Assembly (NCBI RefSeq): GCF_026212465.1
Contig: NC_080049.1
Coordinates: 1,433,460-1,497,459 of the forward strand
DNA length: 64,000 nucleotides
Source of the DNA: Amaranthus tricolor
Lineage: Eukaryota > Streptophyta > Magnoliopsida > Caryophyllales > Amaranthaceae
Reading direction: 5' to 3'
A program made the position numbers and the translations under genes. Each line of letters begins with the position of its first letter. The first letter of the stretch is position 1. Under the pieces are notes generated by a model. It was not told the DNA's origin and ran no database searches. It saw only the letters and a program-made list of their open reading frames with translations. Positions 31,881 to 43,829 of the stretch are shown piece after piece.

Positions 31881-34390
31881 CGTTTGGTATATCAGAATTA
31901 AGTATTGAAATAGCGATGAAAAAAAAGTGAGGGGAAGGATTGGTCGTCAGTGGCGACAGCAAGGCGAGGACCAGACTAGTCGCCAAATAGAAAAGTAGCT
32001 TGGTGACGGGTATTTTTATTTTTATTTTTTTTAATAAATGGCGACGGGCCGCGTGGTCGCCAAAACACAATTATTTTTTTAAAAAAATTTTAATAGTTGG
32101 CGACGGGGGTATGTGGTCGCCATGTAGTCGCCAAAGACAATAATTTATTTTTATTTTTATTTTAATTGTTGACGACGAGGTTCGTAATCGCCATGTCGTC
32201 GCTAATTTTTTTGTTTTATATTTTAATTTTTTTTTAAATATAGGCGACGGTAGTGGTGGAAGCCCTTTGGTCGCCAATTATAGTATAGTTTTTTTTTTAT
32301 TTTAATCTGTGGCGAGGGTTATTTAGTAATCGCCGTCTCGTCGCAATTGTTCATCCGTATTTTTTGAATTTGAAAAATGGCGATGGGTTTGTAATCACCG
32401 TGTTGTTGCCATATTTTGTATAAATAAGACGCAGAATTGTTGTGCATTGTATATTTCGAAAACTAAAGAATTATGAGAGGTTAGTGATTTTCTTATTCTA
32501 GTATGTAGCTTGTTTTTTTATCTTTACATGAGTTGTTTTATTTATTTTTATTATTTATATTTAATTTTTATTTTCATTGATTTGATTTAATTTTATTATT
32601 TAATTAGTACATATTTTATTTCCTTTGTTAGTTAGATGAGTTTTTTATATTTTTATATTTATATTTTTATTTTCATTAATTTTCTTTAATAATTGTTATT
32701 AGAATAATTATACTATTATCATATATTGTTATTTTCATGAATTGTTTTATATATTTTTATAGTCATTAACTTACTTACTAATTAATTGAATAATTATTTT
32801 ATTATATTATATATAGGTGTTAAAAATGAATTTTAGGCAAGAAAGAAGTTGGATGTACAACCGACGAAAAAATGAAAGGTTTAGTTTAAGATTTATGAGA
32901 TGGTTGGAAGAGTTTTTAGATTTTGCTCATACAAATAGCATGAGTTTTGAGATTAGATGTCATTGTAAAAAGTGTAAAAATTGTTGTTATAAGGAACCAG
33001 ATGAAATAAGAGAACATCTAATGAGAAGGGGGTTTGTTGAAAATTACTATGAGTGGGAATATCATCAAAATACAGAGTTAGGAACAACATCTGATGTTGT
33101 AGCGATAGTGGGAGAACAATCGTCAAGCAATCCAAATTCATACTCACAGATGGTGCATGATGCAGTAGCTAGTGTATTTCCAGACACTTACCATCAGTTT
33201 ATTCCCTCTTAGTATGATGTAGTATCAGTAGATAATGAACCACTGGTACACGTTGACGAATATCCAAACCCTCAGTGTCGACAGTTCTTTGAAATGTTAA
33301 ATTCTGTAAATAGTCCTTTATTTGAAGATTGTAAAAATCACACCAAGATGTCTATTATTGGTCGACTTACAAACCTGAAGACAGACTATCGTTTCACTGA
33401 GAGGTGTTACGACGATATTTGTGCTATTGTGAACGAAGTGTTACCAGAAGAGAATATGATGGTAAACAACTTCTATGAAACGAAAAAACAAATAGCTGCC
33501 CTTGGATTACCTATTGAGAAGATAAATTGTTGTCCTAACGGATGTATGATATATTGGGGGAATAATGCGAATGCAACTTGCTGTTATATTTGTGAAACTT
33601 CTAGATGGAGAAGAAACAGTAAAGGTGATAAGGTTTCGCGGAAACAATTTCATTATTTCCCCTGGGCCCCAGAGTACAAAGATTGTATGCTTCAAAGGCA
33701 ACAACTAGGCATATGAGGTGGTATGCAGAGCACCGCACTAAAGATGGAGAGTTGATACATTCGTCCAATGCTGAAGCGTGGTTGACATTTAACGACATGC
33801 ATCCAGACTTTGCAATGGAGACTCGAAACGTGCGGCTTGGTCTGTGTACAGATGGTATTAACCCCTTTTTGAAATTCATTCAATCGCATCTCAATTTGTA
33901 TTAACCCCCTCCTCCACCTCCTCCAAATTAATAATTAAATATAGACCCACTTTTTGTGACTTTGTAAATAAACTTTTATTTTATATATAATATGTCCGAA
34001 TTCTTTATTTTTATTTTATTTGTTTTATTTTTATTTATTTGCAATGGTGGTCGCCCATTACAGGCGACGATGTGGCTAGGAACTGGGTGTCGCCCAGCAG
34101 GCGACGGGACAGTAGTCGCCAGGTGGTCGCCAAACTGGTGAGGTTGGCGAGGAGACTATTCGTCGCCATGTCAGACTGCTTTTGGCGACGACTCTTCGTC
34201 GCCAGGTGGTCGCCCCTTGATATCTGAAAATTTGGTGAGGGTATGGCGTCCACTTTTAATTTAGCAAAGAACGAAAATACGACAAACCTCATTTCCGTCG
34301 CCAACGCGTAGCCCGACCCACTTTTTGACGATTTAGCTATCAAAGGGCGACTGTATTGTGGCAATTTTTTAATTCTTTTGTAGACGTATG
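31880..34390 (+). mobile_element. Decayed CACTA element with GGCGAC/GTCGCC subterminal repeats
   Basis: Both flanks of a broken TNP2-type transposase gene carry many copies of TGGCGACGG, GTCGCCA and variants in both orientations: about 31945-32410 on the left and 34045-34365 on the right. Clustered short motifs in direct and inverted orientation at both ends are typical of CACTA subterminal regions. Clear CACTA termini and a 3-bp duplication were not found, and the transposase is truncated, so the element has probably lost its ends or is internally deleted. Confidence 0.65.
32826..33903 (+). pseudogene. CACTA transposase (TNP2/TNPD) N-terminal part, broken
   Basis: 32826-33212 encodes the transposase-associated domain (SWMYNRR...FLDFAH, CHCKKCKN, REHLMRRGF). 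An in-frame TAG at 33210-33212 interrupts it, and the same frame continues to 33716 with the TNP2 entry (NCCPNGCMIYW and a CxxC pair at CCYIC). A frameshift just before 33716 moves the frame to RLYASKATTRHMRWYAEHRT...NVRLGLCTDGINPF (about 33680-33865). The conserved sequence then stops abruptly and the remaining 60% of the transposase is missing. It is clearly non-functional. Confidence 0.8.
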
Positions 34391-34824
34391 TGTACAAAAA
34401 CTAATGCTAAATTAAGCTTGGATTTAATTCAAAAAATTCGGATCACCATCAATTAAAAGTTGATCCTTGAACTTGTCATCTTTTTATTGGCAAATCTAAA
34501 TTAAGCGTGCAATTATTAATATTGATTATTTCCCCTGATTTTCTCTCGTTATTTGCGTGAATAAACAATTTCTCCAAACTTTGAAATCTTAGCATAATTA
34601 GACCTATTTTCTCTATATTTCATTTTTTTTCTTCCACTTTTTATTAATATAATCTCTCTTTTTTTATGTAAATCAAAATAATGGGTTATTGTTTGTGATA
34701 ATCAAGCTATTTTTAAAATATTAATATTTTTTTGTGAATACAAGTAATTGGTGACGGATGTAATGAAAATAATATATTTAGCGTCAAAATCAAATAATTT
34801 ATTTTTGCTATTAATTTGAAAGAA
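34391..34824. other. AT-rich spacer
   Basis: Nothing recognised. The minus-strand open frame over 34713-35099 overlaps a better plus-strand candidate and is treated as chance. Confidence 0.4.
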
Positions 34825-34980
34825 GATGGAAGAAGCAAGTGATCCAATATCATCTTCGGTTCCGGCGAGTGAAGTCGGAGAAGATCAAAACCCATCGTTG
34901 AATACACAACCAACTGAGGATGAAATAAGATGGTTTTATCAAGAGGCGCGTGTAGAAAAGTGTATAAAATCAGAATATTA
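34825..34980 (+). pseudogene. Possible fragment of a plant protein of unknown function
   Basis: An ATG at 34825 opens a 51-codon frame starting MEEASDPISSSVPASEVGED and containing EDEIRWFYQEARVEKCIKSE before a stop. The EIRWFYQEARVEKCI stretch resembles the start of the short plant-specific family once catalogued as 'A_thal_3526' (TIGR01589), in which an EKC/ERC...LYM motif follows. Here that continuation is absent and the sequence passes into AT-rich DNA with an LTR-like TATA region (about 35050), suggesting truncation by an insertion. The resemblance is from memory and tentative. Confidence 0.3.
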
Positions 34981-35164
34981 GCATGAAATAAGAATATTAG
35001 TTTTATTGTAATTATTCTTGTTGCCTTAATTAGTTTGCCTAATTGTGTATTTATAGAGGCATTGTAATTATTCCAAATGAATAAAAAACGAGTATTCACT
35101 TAAATCCCTTATTCCGCTATTTTAATTCTTTTCGGCGCACTTCATATTCGAGTTAAATAGCCTA

Positions 35165-35467
35165 TTTAATAATTTAGAAATTACAATCTTAAAATTTAGC
35201 ACTTTTACGATTTATAATTTTAATGTTTATTTTTTGCGAATCACAGTCATCAAAAAATCATAGTCTACAACATTCATGCCGAATCACATATAATCCCGAT
35301 CATTTTGGTGGTCGGAATTTTAGGTAAAGTGGTCGGAATTATGTGATTTGGCCTTAATGCTATAGATTTTGATACTTTGGTGTTTGTAATTTGCAAAAAT
35401 TAAATACTAAAGTTGTAATTTGCAAAACTTCAAAACTTTAAAACTGTAATTCGCAAATTATTCTTAT
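35165..35467. mobile_element. MITE related to the one at 56890-57187
   Basis: Shares the inverted-repeat layout TTGCGAATTACAG...AAACTTTAA / GTAATTCGCAAATTATT and the interior GGTGGTCGGAATTTTAG / TGATACTTTGGTG with the element inside unit B. The two are diverged, so they are independent insertions of one family. Confidence 0.55.
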
Positions 35468-36210
35468 ATATATTATGAGAATATAAACTCCTTATTTGAG
35501 GTCGTCTCACTGAAAACTGGTGTCTCACAAGAGTAGTGCACAAGTTTTTTAATGAATAGATTGAAGATGAAATTTTGTTAGTTTGGTCTTGTTGAATAGT
35601 TTTTTATAATATAATTTATAATGTTTTTTATGATTCGTAATTTTAGACAAAATGAAAAGTTTAAAATAAGATGCGAGTCTTATATATGAAGCTATCCATC
35701 AAACATGCAATTTTATATCTTTAAAAAAAATAAATAGTTTATATTTTAGTGAAGTATATAGACTCTAATCCTATGATTGATGATAGAATTAATGTTTATC
35801 CATTGAATTTCTTAGGTTTATTTCATATTCACAATTGTAAAATTACTCTTATATGCAAAGAAATTACGTACTCTATTATTTAATTGATTTTCAAATATCT
35901 AAAATTCTCTTTATAAATACAAAGAAATTATATACTTCATGATCTCTAATGGTTCGGTTAATTAATAAATAAATTATTTTATTTTCATGTGAAGTTGTTG
36001 CTAGTATGATTAATTTGTGTATTATACGGCCATTATACCATACCATAAAATTATACACAGTAAATTCCCTGACGATAGTAGTTCGAATATATATAAAATA
36101 CATAAATTATAAAGACTCAACTCTCTTAAATTATTATAATTCAAAACACATATTAATTAAACAAATAAATTAAGTAATTACATTTAGTTGTTTAAGTCAG
36201 TCTAAAATCA
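35468..36210. other. AT-rich spacer
   Basis: No gene, repeat border or RNA gene recognised. Confidence 0.4.
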
Positions 36211-37507
36211 TATTGGATTTAAATTTAATAATTGATATATATATTTAAGTTCGAATTATTGGAATATGCTTAAATAACTTAAGTTAATCTTATGGTTAAA
36301 TTTATAGGTCTTGAAATACGTTTAAATGTCTTGAAGATAATTACGTTTATGATAAGGTTATTTTCGTAATTATATTTGAAATATTTTAATATGTCAAGGT
36401 TCATTAAAATTATATTTGAAATATTTTAATAGGTTAAAATATTAAAATTAAGTTTGAATATAATATTACACGGTTTGTTATTAACGTTTGAATATTTTAT
36501 TTTGAATTTAAATTATGTGCTTAAAATAGTTGATGATTAAATATTCATAGTACAAGCTAAACACGTTTTGTTATTATTAGTACACGTTAATATTTGAATT
36601 TAAGTTAGTTGTTATGATAATTAAAGAGTTTCCTATGAATAAGATGTTATTTAAATTGATACTAAAAATAGAAAATGACTATTTAAATTAATGCTTAAAA
36701 TAGGAATTAATTTGAACAAGTATTTACATGTTGATTAATCTGGTTTTGCTTAGTTTTCAATCTCTTGTATGAATTCTAACGTGGCAGCACAATATTGGTT
36801 ATTAAAAACAAATTATAGCAACAATGACGAAAATATATGAGTTGTCAGTACACGTCAGTTTGAAATAAAGCTTAAGGTCTTGAAGACTGGCACATAATAT
36901 CCAGATCAACAAAATTAACGGATGAAGCTTTCTTGCTCTTCAAGGATGTGTTGAGGCGTAACACCTATAAATACAAGGCTTTATTTCAGAATTAATGATG
37001 CACCTCTTCTTTATAACTTTCTCTCTTGTAATAAGATCTAATATTCTCTAAGTATTAAAAAAGAGTTGTAATTCTTAGTTTATCTAGCTCTTACAATTTT
37101 AAGTGTTAAAAAAGAGTTAGATTATTTCATAGATTGGGATTTGCTTTTATTAAAGGGACTTGTAAGACGTTTCTTCAAGGGGAAGAACGTGGTGAGAGAA
37201 GATAGTGAGATCTTCTAGTTTGTCTTAAAGTCGGATTAATAAAAGGCGTTGAATTCTTACGGGTTGAAAGAGAACCCATAAGCGGGGAGTAGGTTGTTTA
37301 GAACCGAACCTCGTTAACATATCGTGTGTTATTCTTTAAAGTTTATTTTCCGTACATACGTTATAGTTTTACATATTGACTTAAAACTATTCCAGAAAAC
37401 TGTTTTGAAAGGTCACTCAATCTCTTGAGATAATCTTGCAGACAAAAATTTTAAACGGCTATACTCTCTATTCACCCCCCCTCTAAAGAGTATTCGACCT
37501 CCTATCA
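36210..37507 (+). mobile_element. Solo LTR, probably Copia
   Basis: The 3' half shows LTR signals in order: a TATA-like CCTATAAATACAAGG (about 36962), a transcript-start and U5-like region with two copies of AGTATTAAAAAAGAGTT/AGTGTTAAAAAAGAGTT, AGGGGAAGAACGTGG, and the end ATTCACCCCCCCTCTAAAG...GACCTCCTATCA typical of several Copia families. The 5' border is not fixed. The part from 37319 onward recurs at 50191 and 63684 as the first segment of each tandem unit. Confidence 0.55.
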
Positions 37508-37557
37508 ACATTCAAATTATACTATCATACTCGGTAAATTTGTTTATGATTATTAAT

Positions 37558-38712
37558 GGAAATTGCTAAAGATCGCCACTCTTTTTATTTTATCGCCAAC
37601 CCTATATGAATAAAATGACGAAAATGCCCCTAGACTTAAAATTTGTTAAACACACTTCAATCTCACTTAATAACACTTTTATCACTCTAAAAACATTAAA
37701 CACACTTCAATCCCGAACACTTTTATCGCCACCCTGTATATATTGAATTTCCGAGATCGCCCCTGCATAATATACGAACTCAAACACGGTAACATCTCTC
37801 TAAAAACGCTCTCTCAGTTAAAACAAGTTAAAAGTTGGAATCGATTTACAATGGCTAACCAAAGCGACTATGAATCCGATTCGATACATACTTTAATCGA
37901 TTCGAATGGTTATTTAAAAAAAAAATTGGAGTCGCAAAAAAACGTGCGATTGGACCACGGTTGAGTCGCACGTTTTGTGCGACTCAGCCACGGTTTGGTC
38001 GCGTGCGACTGAATTTTTATTTATTTATTTATTTTATTTATCTTTTTTATTTAAATTACTTTTTATTTTCTAATTATTTAATATATGTTGTAATAAATTA
38101 TTTTATTTTATAATTTACATTATTATTATTTAAATTATTTAAATATTTTTATTTTTTATTTTAATTATTCTAGTAACTTATAATTTATGTTGTAGTAATT
38201 TATCTATATTATTTTTTATTTTATTATTATTAGAATTATTTTATTTTATATACATTTTTAATTTAGTTGAAATTTTTATTATTAAACTAAATTATATTTT
38301 TATTTAATATGGAATATTTTTATTATTAATGTTTCTTTATATAATATTTTATTAACCTAATCTATGTTTTATTTCATATTTTAAATTTGCAGGACTTTGA
38401 AAACTTAGGGGACTTTGAAAACGTGCGACTGAGCTGCGGCAGAGTCGCGTGCGACTCCCCCTTTTTATTGTTTTATTATTTTTTAAATTAAATTCGTTTA
38501 GAAATTACCTCGAATTATTGCTTGTGTTTTGAATTTCTTAGTTTTAGCTCCACAAATTTTATGTTTTAATTTAGTGTTTTTAGAGTGATAAAGGTGTTAT
38601 TTAGTGAGGTTGGAGTATATATAAGAAATTTTAAGTCTAAGGGCAATATCGTCAATTTATTAAAATAGGGATGGTGATAAAATAGAAAGGGTTGTGAAGT
38701 TTAAGATTGTGT
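37558..38712. mobile_element. Non-autonomous long-TIR element (Mutator-like), unit A
   Basis: The two ends form imperfect inverted arms of about 150 bp: the left arm has TTTATTTTATCGCCAACCCTA...TGACGAAAATGCCCCTAGAC and the right arm its diverged reverse complement (GGGCAATATCGTCA...GGGATGGTGATAAAATA). The interior has a 37-codon frame at 37851 starting MANQSDYESDSI and several AGTCGCAC/GTGCGACT motifs. Long arms suggest Mutator affinity; a 9-bp duplication could not be confirmed. Confidence 0.6.
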
Positions 38713-39809
38713 AATTAATTTTGGATATTATATATAATTGACATTTTATTGTGCTAAAGCAATGGAGAAGAGAATTAGTATTTTCTATAGGTGTAAGAAT
38801 ACTAGAGTGAAAGAGAATATCTTAAACCACTAAGTTAACCAACATTTCTTAGTATTTATTAGAGTTAAATTGAACTTATTAGAACTTATTTAAACTTATT
38901 AGACTTAGAAATAAGTCTAATAATATATTTGTAATCTATGCTTAGGGTTGACCAATAATGCTAATTATCGAATTTATGAAGTATTGAATTTATGCATTGA
39001 CAAACGTACAAAAAACAAATTAGACATTTGAAATTAGACAAAGGGAGCATTATGCATGAAAATTTAATTATAAAATGATAAATAGTCTGAATTATTTTCA
39101 CTATTCACAAGGTCAAAGACTTTTCCTTTTATCTTTATGATAAAAATTCAATTCTCATCGGTTATTGCCTACCACATAAATTACAATTTATGTTAAATTG
39201 TGAATTATATTATTTTGGTTGCCTCAGTTTCTTGATGATGACAACAAATATTATATGGAGATCAATTACACATTCGACATTCAAAAAGAGTGGCCATCCA
39301 CTGCCTAATCATGAATGAATGAATTAGGAAAAAAGGGAGGATATAGAATTAATATTTGAATAGGGAGCAATTTTTTATTTAATAAATGCTTGCTATTACT
39401 CAAAAGCACTGCCAATTATTTTGTAAATGTTTTGTTGTTGTTAAAATTTGATTTATGTAATTCTTATTCAAGTTAGCCTTTTGTTATTATTTATCTCTAT
39501 TTTTTATTTTATTTAATGGAATTTATGAGGAATTATCTGTATATTAAAACTAAGTATATTTTTATGCTTTATAGACATCTCGTGAAATGAAATGTTTCTT
39601 TCTTAGATAGATTATCACATTCACCCATTTGGCACACATTTATATTTTTTTATAGAAAAGAAATGTTATTATCACAAAATAAAATTATGAATAAAATACA
39701 GTGAAAAGAAAAAGAAAATGCTACAATTCAAGTAAAGCCCCAAAAGGCTCATTCCATCATACTCTACTTCTTACTACAAATGAAATGTTTCTCAGATAGA
39801 TGATCACTT
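38713..39809. other. Spacer 3' of the unit A receptor gene
   Basis: AT-rich, no gene. It contains a short tandem TTAGAACTTATTTAAACTTATTAGACTTA region near 38877-38925. Unit B has the same spacer plus the extra ~470-bp block. Confidence 0.5.
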
Positions 39810-42800
39810 TTAGTTCTTTGTTCTTCTTGTTCTACTTCTTCTACTGAAATGGTGGTCATGAAAATGAAGTAAAACCCATTCCATCTTGTTCAACAATTTA
39901 AAAAGCCATAAAGGCTTCCCCACTGACAATATGTAGTACCCCCAAGCCAAACCAACTATTGTACCACTTCCAAATCCAATCACTACAACTTCCCACATCG
40001 ATAATTCTGTTTTTTCTTCCACATTATCATTGTTCAAAGATTGCACAACAGTATTGTTTTTGCACTCAAGTAATGGTGCTCCACACAATTCAAGATTTCC
40101 CTCGTACGAATAAGATGAGAAGGTATCAAAATTGTTACCATGGGGTATAGGCCCTTCCAGTTGATTATATGAAACACTAAAAACCTCGAGAAATGTTAAA
40201 CTAACAAGTTCTTGAGGGATTTCACCGATAAGCCTATTTGATGATAGATCTAAACCATCCAACAATGATAAGTTCCCGATGGAGGAAGGGATGTTTCCGG
40301 TAAGGAGGTTATGCGAGAGATTAAGATTTCGAAGTGCTCGCAACATCCCTATAGAATTTGGAATCTCTCCTTCAAAGTGATTATTAGACATATCAAACAT
40401 TGACATAGAAGTAATTATCTTCTTATAATCCAGTTCCACCCCCTTTACTGTCATCTTGATGGAGAACATATAATCACCAACTCTACTATTTTCTAAGTAC
40501 CTTGGACTTCCTATAGTAGACATGTCGTCCATCATGGAACGAAATTGTTTCATGTACATGAATGGCAATTTACCACAAAAATTATTGTTTGAAAGGTCGA
40601 GAATTTGTAGATTTGAAAAAGGAAATGTTGCAATTATTGATAAATTGTTGGTTATATCACCATGAAATTTATTAAACGATAGGCTGAGAACCTCTAAAGA
40701 TGGAAGGCTACCTAACCAATAGGGGAATACATCTTTGAATTTGTTGTTCCTCAAATTTAAGACTGTCAGGCTTCTACATTTAGATAAAGACCGAGGTATA
40801 GCTCCTTCTAACTGATTGTCAGTGAAATCAACATATTGCAATAAATCACAAGTAGAAAATGTTGATGGAATGGTGCCCTTGAAATTATTTGATTGGAGAT
40901 TCAGTACAGCTAATTGAGTACTAGTATTGCCCAAGCAATGAGGAAGTTCTCCATTAAACTTGTTATAAGATAAATCAAGGATTCCAAGATAAACCAAGTT
41001 GCAGATAGACGAGTTTTTAAAATTCGTGATATTGTATCCTGGAATGCATGACAAATATGAAAGAATTTAGAGAAACTTGTATCTTCATATAATAATGTAT
41101 AAATACATCATAGTAAAAGAATATTCTACCAAGAAATTTAATCTTTTTTGAAAAGAAAAAAAAAAATTTGATCACATGACTTCTTAAAAAAGTTAGAAAT
41201 TAGTTTACAGTGAATATTGTTTTCTATGAAAGGTTACAAAAAATATTTGACTTGGATGAATATTGGAAACATTTGGATTAATATTTGAAATTTTGGATTT
41301 TATTCATAAAAAAAATATTCTGATTTACCACCCTATTTATTACTCCCTCCGATTTCATATGTTATTCTCAAATAAATTTACGAATTTTAAAATATTTATG
41401 TGGGATGTTGATTGATTCGTCTCAATAAATTATTTCTAAATATCAAAAATCAAAGAAATACATTAAAGATAATTCAATAGAACTTGTTTCATATATTTTT
41501 ATTGGTTACATTAATCAATGTTATAAAAAAAAATAAAGCAAATATGAAAAACCTTAATAATACAAGAAATATATTTTTATTAGTGACAAGCGAATTTAAA
41601 AAAAAAATAATAATTTAATAGTTGGAAGTCTCAATGTATGCAATGGCGAACTATTTTGAAAGATACAATTTAGATAGGCATTGCTAAAGATTAGTGTACC
41701 TGTAATCTGTGGTGTGATTTTTCCAATCAAGTTATTGTTGGCAACCGACAAATAAAAAAGACTTGTAAGCTTTCCAATGTTGACAGGTAACTGACCCGTG
41801 AGTTGATTATATGATAAATCCAAAACAATCAAATTTGTAAGAAGAGAAAAAGAATTTGGTATCTCACCATGTAATTGATTATTTAATAAAATCAATTTAT
41901 ACAAATTTGTAAGAAGAGAAAAAGAATTTGGTATCTCACCATGTAATTGATTATTTGATAAATCCAAAAAACTCAAATTAGTAAGAAGAGAAAAAGAATT
42001 TGGTATCTCACCATGTAATTGATTATTTGATAAATCCAAATAAAACAAATTTATAAGAAGAGAAAAAGAATTTGGTATCTCACCATGTAATTGATTATTT
42101 GATAAATACAAAAACCTCAAATTTGTAAGAAGAGAAAAAGAATTTGGTATCTCACCATGTAATTGATTATTTGATAAATCCAAATAACTCAAATTAGTAA
42201 GAAGAGAAAAAGAATTTGGTATCTCACCATGTAATTGATTAATTGATAAGTCTAAACTTTTCAACCTCTTTAAGAATCCTAATTGATAAGGAAGTAATCC
42301 CGAAAAATTGTTGAAAGAAAGAACCAAAACTTGAAGCTTTTGAAGTTTACTAAACTCTGGCGATATTGTACCAGAAAAGTCGTTCTGACGAAGGAAAAGG
42401 CACCGAAGCTCCGACATATTAACAAATAAAGAGAGTGGACCACTAAAGCTGTTATCGCTAAGGTCGAGATATTGGAGTTTTGTAAGGAGAGGAAGAGAAG
42501 ACGGGACATGCCCATAAAAATAGTTATCTTGGAGAGATAGGTTTTGCAGGTTTTTAAGAAAACCGATTTGAGGAGAGAGAGTACCATTGAGTTTTAAGTT
42601 GGAGATGTTCAGGGAAATGACAGTGGGAGAGTAAGAAGACGAAGAGCAAGTGACGAACGACCAATTGCAATGGTGAGTAGTGTTTTTCCAAGATGATAGT
42701 CTTTTAAAAGGATCATCTTTAATGGCAGATTTAATAGCTAATAATGCTTCTTGTTCTGATAATATTGCGCCATTGATGAAGCTAATATTCAGACAGTGAA

Positions 42801-42828
42801 TAAACAAGAAGAAAACAAGAATTCGCAT
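39810..42828 (-). CDS. LRR receptor-like protein (RLP), unit A, 2 exons, 785 aa
   Basis: Exons 42828-41700 and 41038-39810 (minus) join in frame across a GT-AG intron. A cell-surface receptor without kinase; such proteins usually signal through SOBIR1/BAK1-type kinases in immunity or development. Seen: signal peptide 1-20; LRRNT_2 domain (about 22-62; LSEQEALLAIKSAIKDDP, SSWKNTTHHCNWSFVTC); extracellular LRRs of the LxxLxLxxNxxxGxIP type; six nearly identical 24-residue repeats NQLHGEIPNSFSLLTNL (about 195-340); an island-like non-LRR stretch (MKQFRSMMDDMST...KMTVKGVELDYKKI) before the last LRRs; a C-terminal cap with LELCGAPL; an acidic juxtamembrane region; a membrane helix (VVVIGFGSGTIVGLAWGYY); and a short cytosolic tail with GKPLWLF, then basic residues. 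Start chosen at the signal peptide Met. The ligand is unknown. Confidence 0.9.
41340..41590. mobile_element. Stowaway-like MITE remnant in the RLP intron, unit A
   Basis: CTCCCTCCGATTTCATATGTTATTC preceded by TA resembles a Stowaway terminus. The other end is not recognisable. The same remnant is in the unit B intron at about 54650-54885, so it predates the duplication. Confidence 0.35.
41830..42275 (-). repeat. 72-bp tandem repeats encoding LRRs, unit A (6 copies)
   Basis: The 72-bp unit around AGAGAAAAAGAATTTGGTAT and CTCACCATGTAATTGATTAT repeats six times in plus orientation with almost no change except at 10-12 variable bases. The variable bases fall in the codons for the xxLxLxx segment of each LRR. 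Confidence 0.9.
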
Positions 42829-43820
42829 TTTGTTATTTTTGTTTCTTTTACATTGATGGGAAGAATACTAGAATTGAGATACATGATGAGAGGAAAATGA
42901 AAGACTATTTATAATATGTTAAAATGAAAGACTATTTATGATAAGTTTTTTATTACTTGCACAAAATTATAAGTAATTTGCTTTTAAATGGTAATCGACT
43001 GTTGCTGAACCTGAACAACTATTAGTTATACTTCATTTGTAAAGGTCTTATAAAAAAAGTAGGTAGTATAAAGTTTTCCCACAAGTAATAAATTATTTTA
43101 GTAGTCAACAAGTATATTGTTATTCATATTTGGTGACGGCTTAATAGTCAACAAGTATATTGTTATTCATATGTAAAAACTAATCTGCTATGTTGAGTTT
43201 ACACTCAACAAAAATGAACCTTTCCCACTTAATAATGTAAAGTACTCCATGCGACATTATAATTATTACAATTGTAAAGTAGCGAACTCTAACTCTGAAC
43301 AGAACGTCTTGCCACCAAGCTTGTTAGAATCGGGATCCTAAATATAATAAAAAAGGAGGTGGGGTCAAAATCGATAGAATCGGATCGTAAGATCGTAAGA
43401 TCCTACGAATATGTTTTAATATGTTATAGGATACTTAATTATCACTCATATTTCTTCATATTAGTTCATCTTTAAAGTTTTGAGTTGTATATAAAGATTT
43501 ATTTGACTTTATCTTTTTATTGATTAAAAGTATACTTTTAATAATCTTTGTGATTTAGTAAGTACATGAATTTTCTTAATCGTAATGATGATATACTTTT
43601 AAGAATAATTTGCGAATTACAGCCTTTTAAGAATACTTTTAAGAATAATTCGAAAAAGTGCTAAACTTTAAGGCTGTATTTCGCAAACTATTCTATTTTT
43701 AACTTACATTATATGTAAGTAAAAGCTAGTTTATAATATATTTTTATAATTAAGATGATCCTTATAGGATTGGATTGTTGGATCGTAGAATCGCAAAACT
43801 CATTAATGGTAAATAATTTC
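42829..43820. other. Spacer between RLP and CACTA in unit A (RLP promoter side)
   Basis: Holds the presumed RLP promoter, a tandem pair of TAGTCAACAAGTATATTGTTATTCATAT (about 43102-43170), GATCGTAAGATCGTAAGATCC sequence, and the deleted remnant of a MITE (about 43600-43690). The 3' end of the CACTA element is expected here, but no CACTA terminus could be found. Confidence 0.5.
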
Positions 43821-43829
43821 AAAACTCAC

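Noticed and set aside
34713..35099. 128-codon minus-strand frame
   Set aside because: Low-complexity hydrophobic translation antisense to a better plus-strand fragment; no conserved motif.
41830..42275. Regular 72-bp repeats that look like a CRISPR-type array or satellite
   Set aside because: They are in frame, encode 24-residue leucine-rich repeats and sit inside a spliced receptor gene.
43325..43800. GATCGTAAGATCC-rich segment as the missing left CACTA end
   Set aside because: No CACTA/TAGTG terminus or 3-bp duplication is visible; the repeats point to some other sequence of unknown type.
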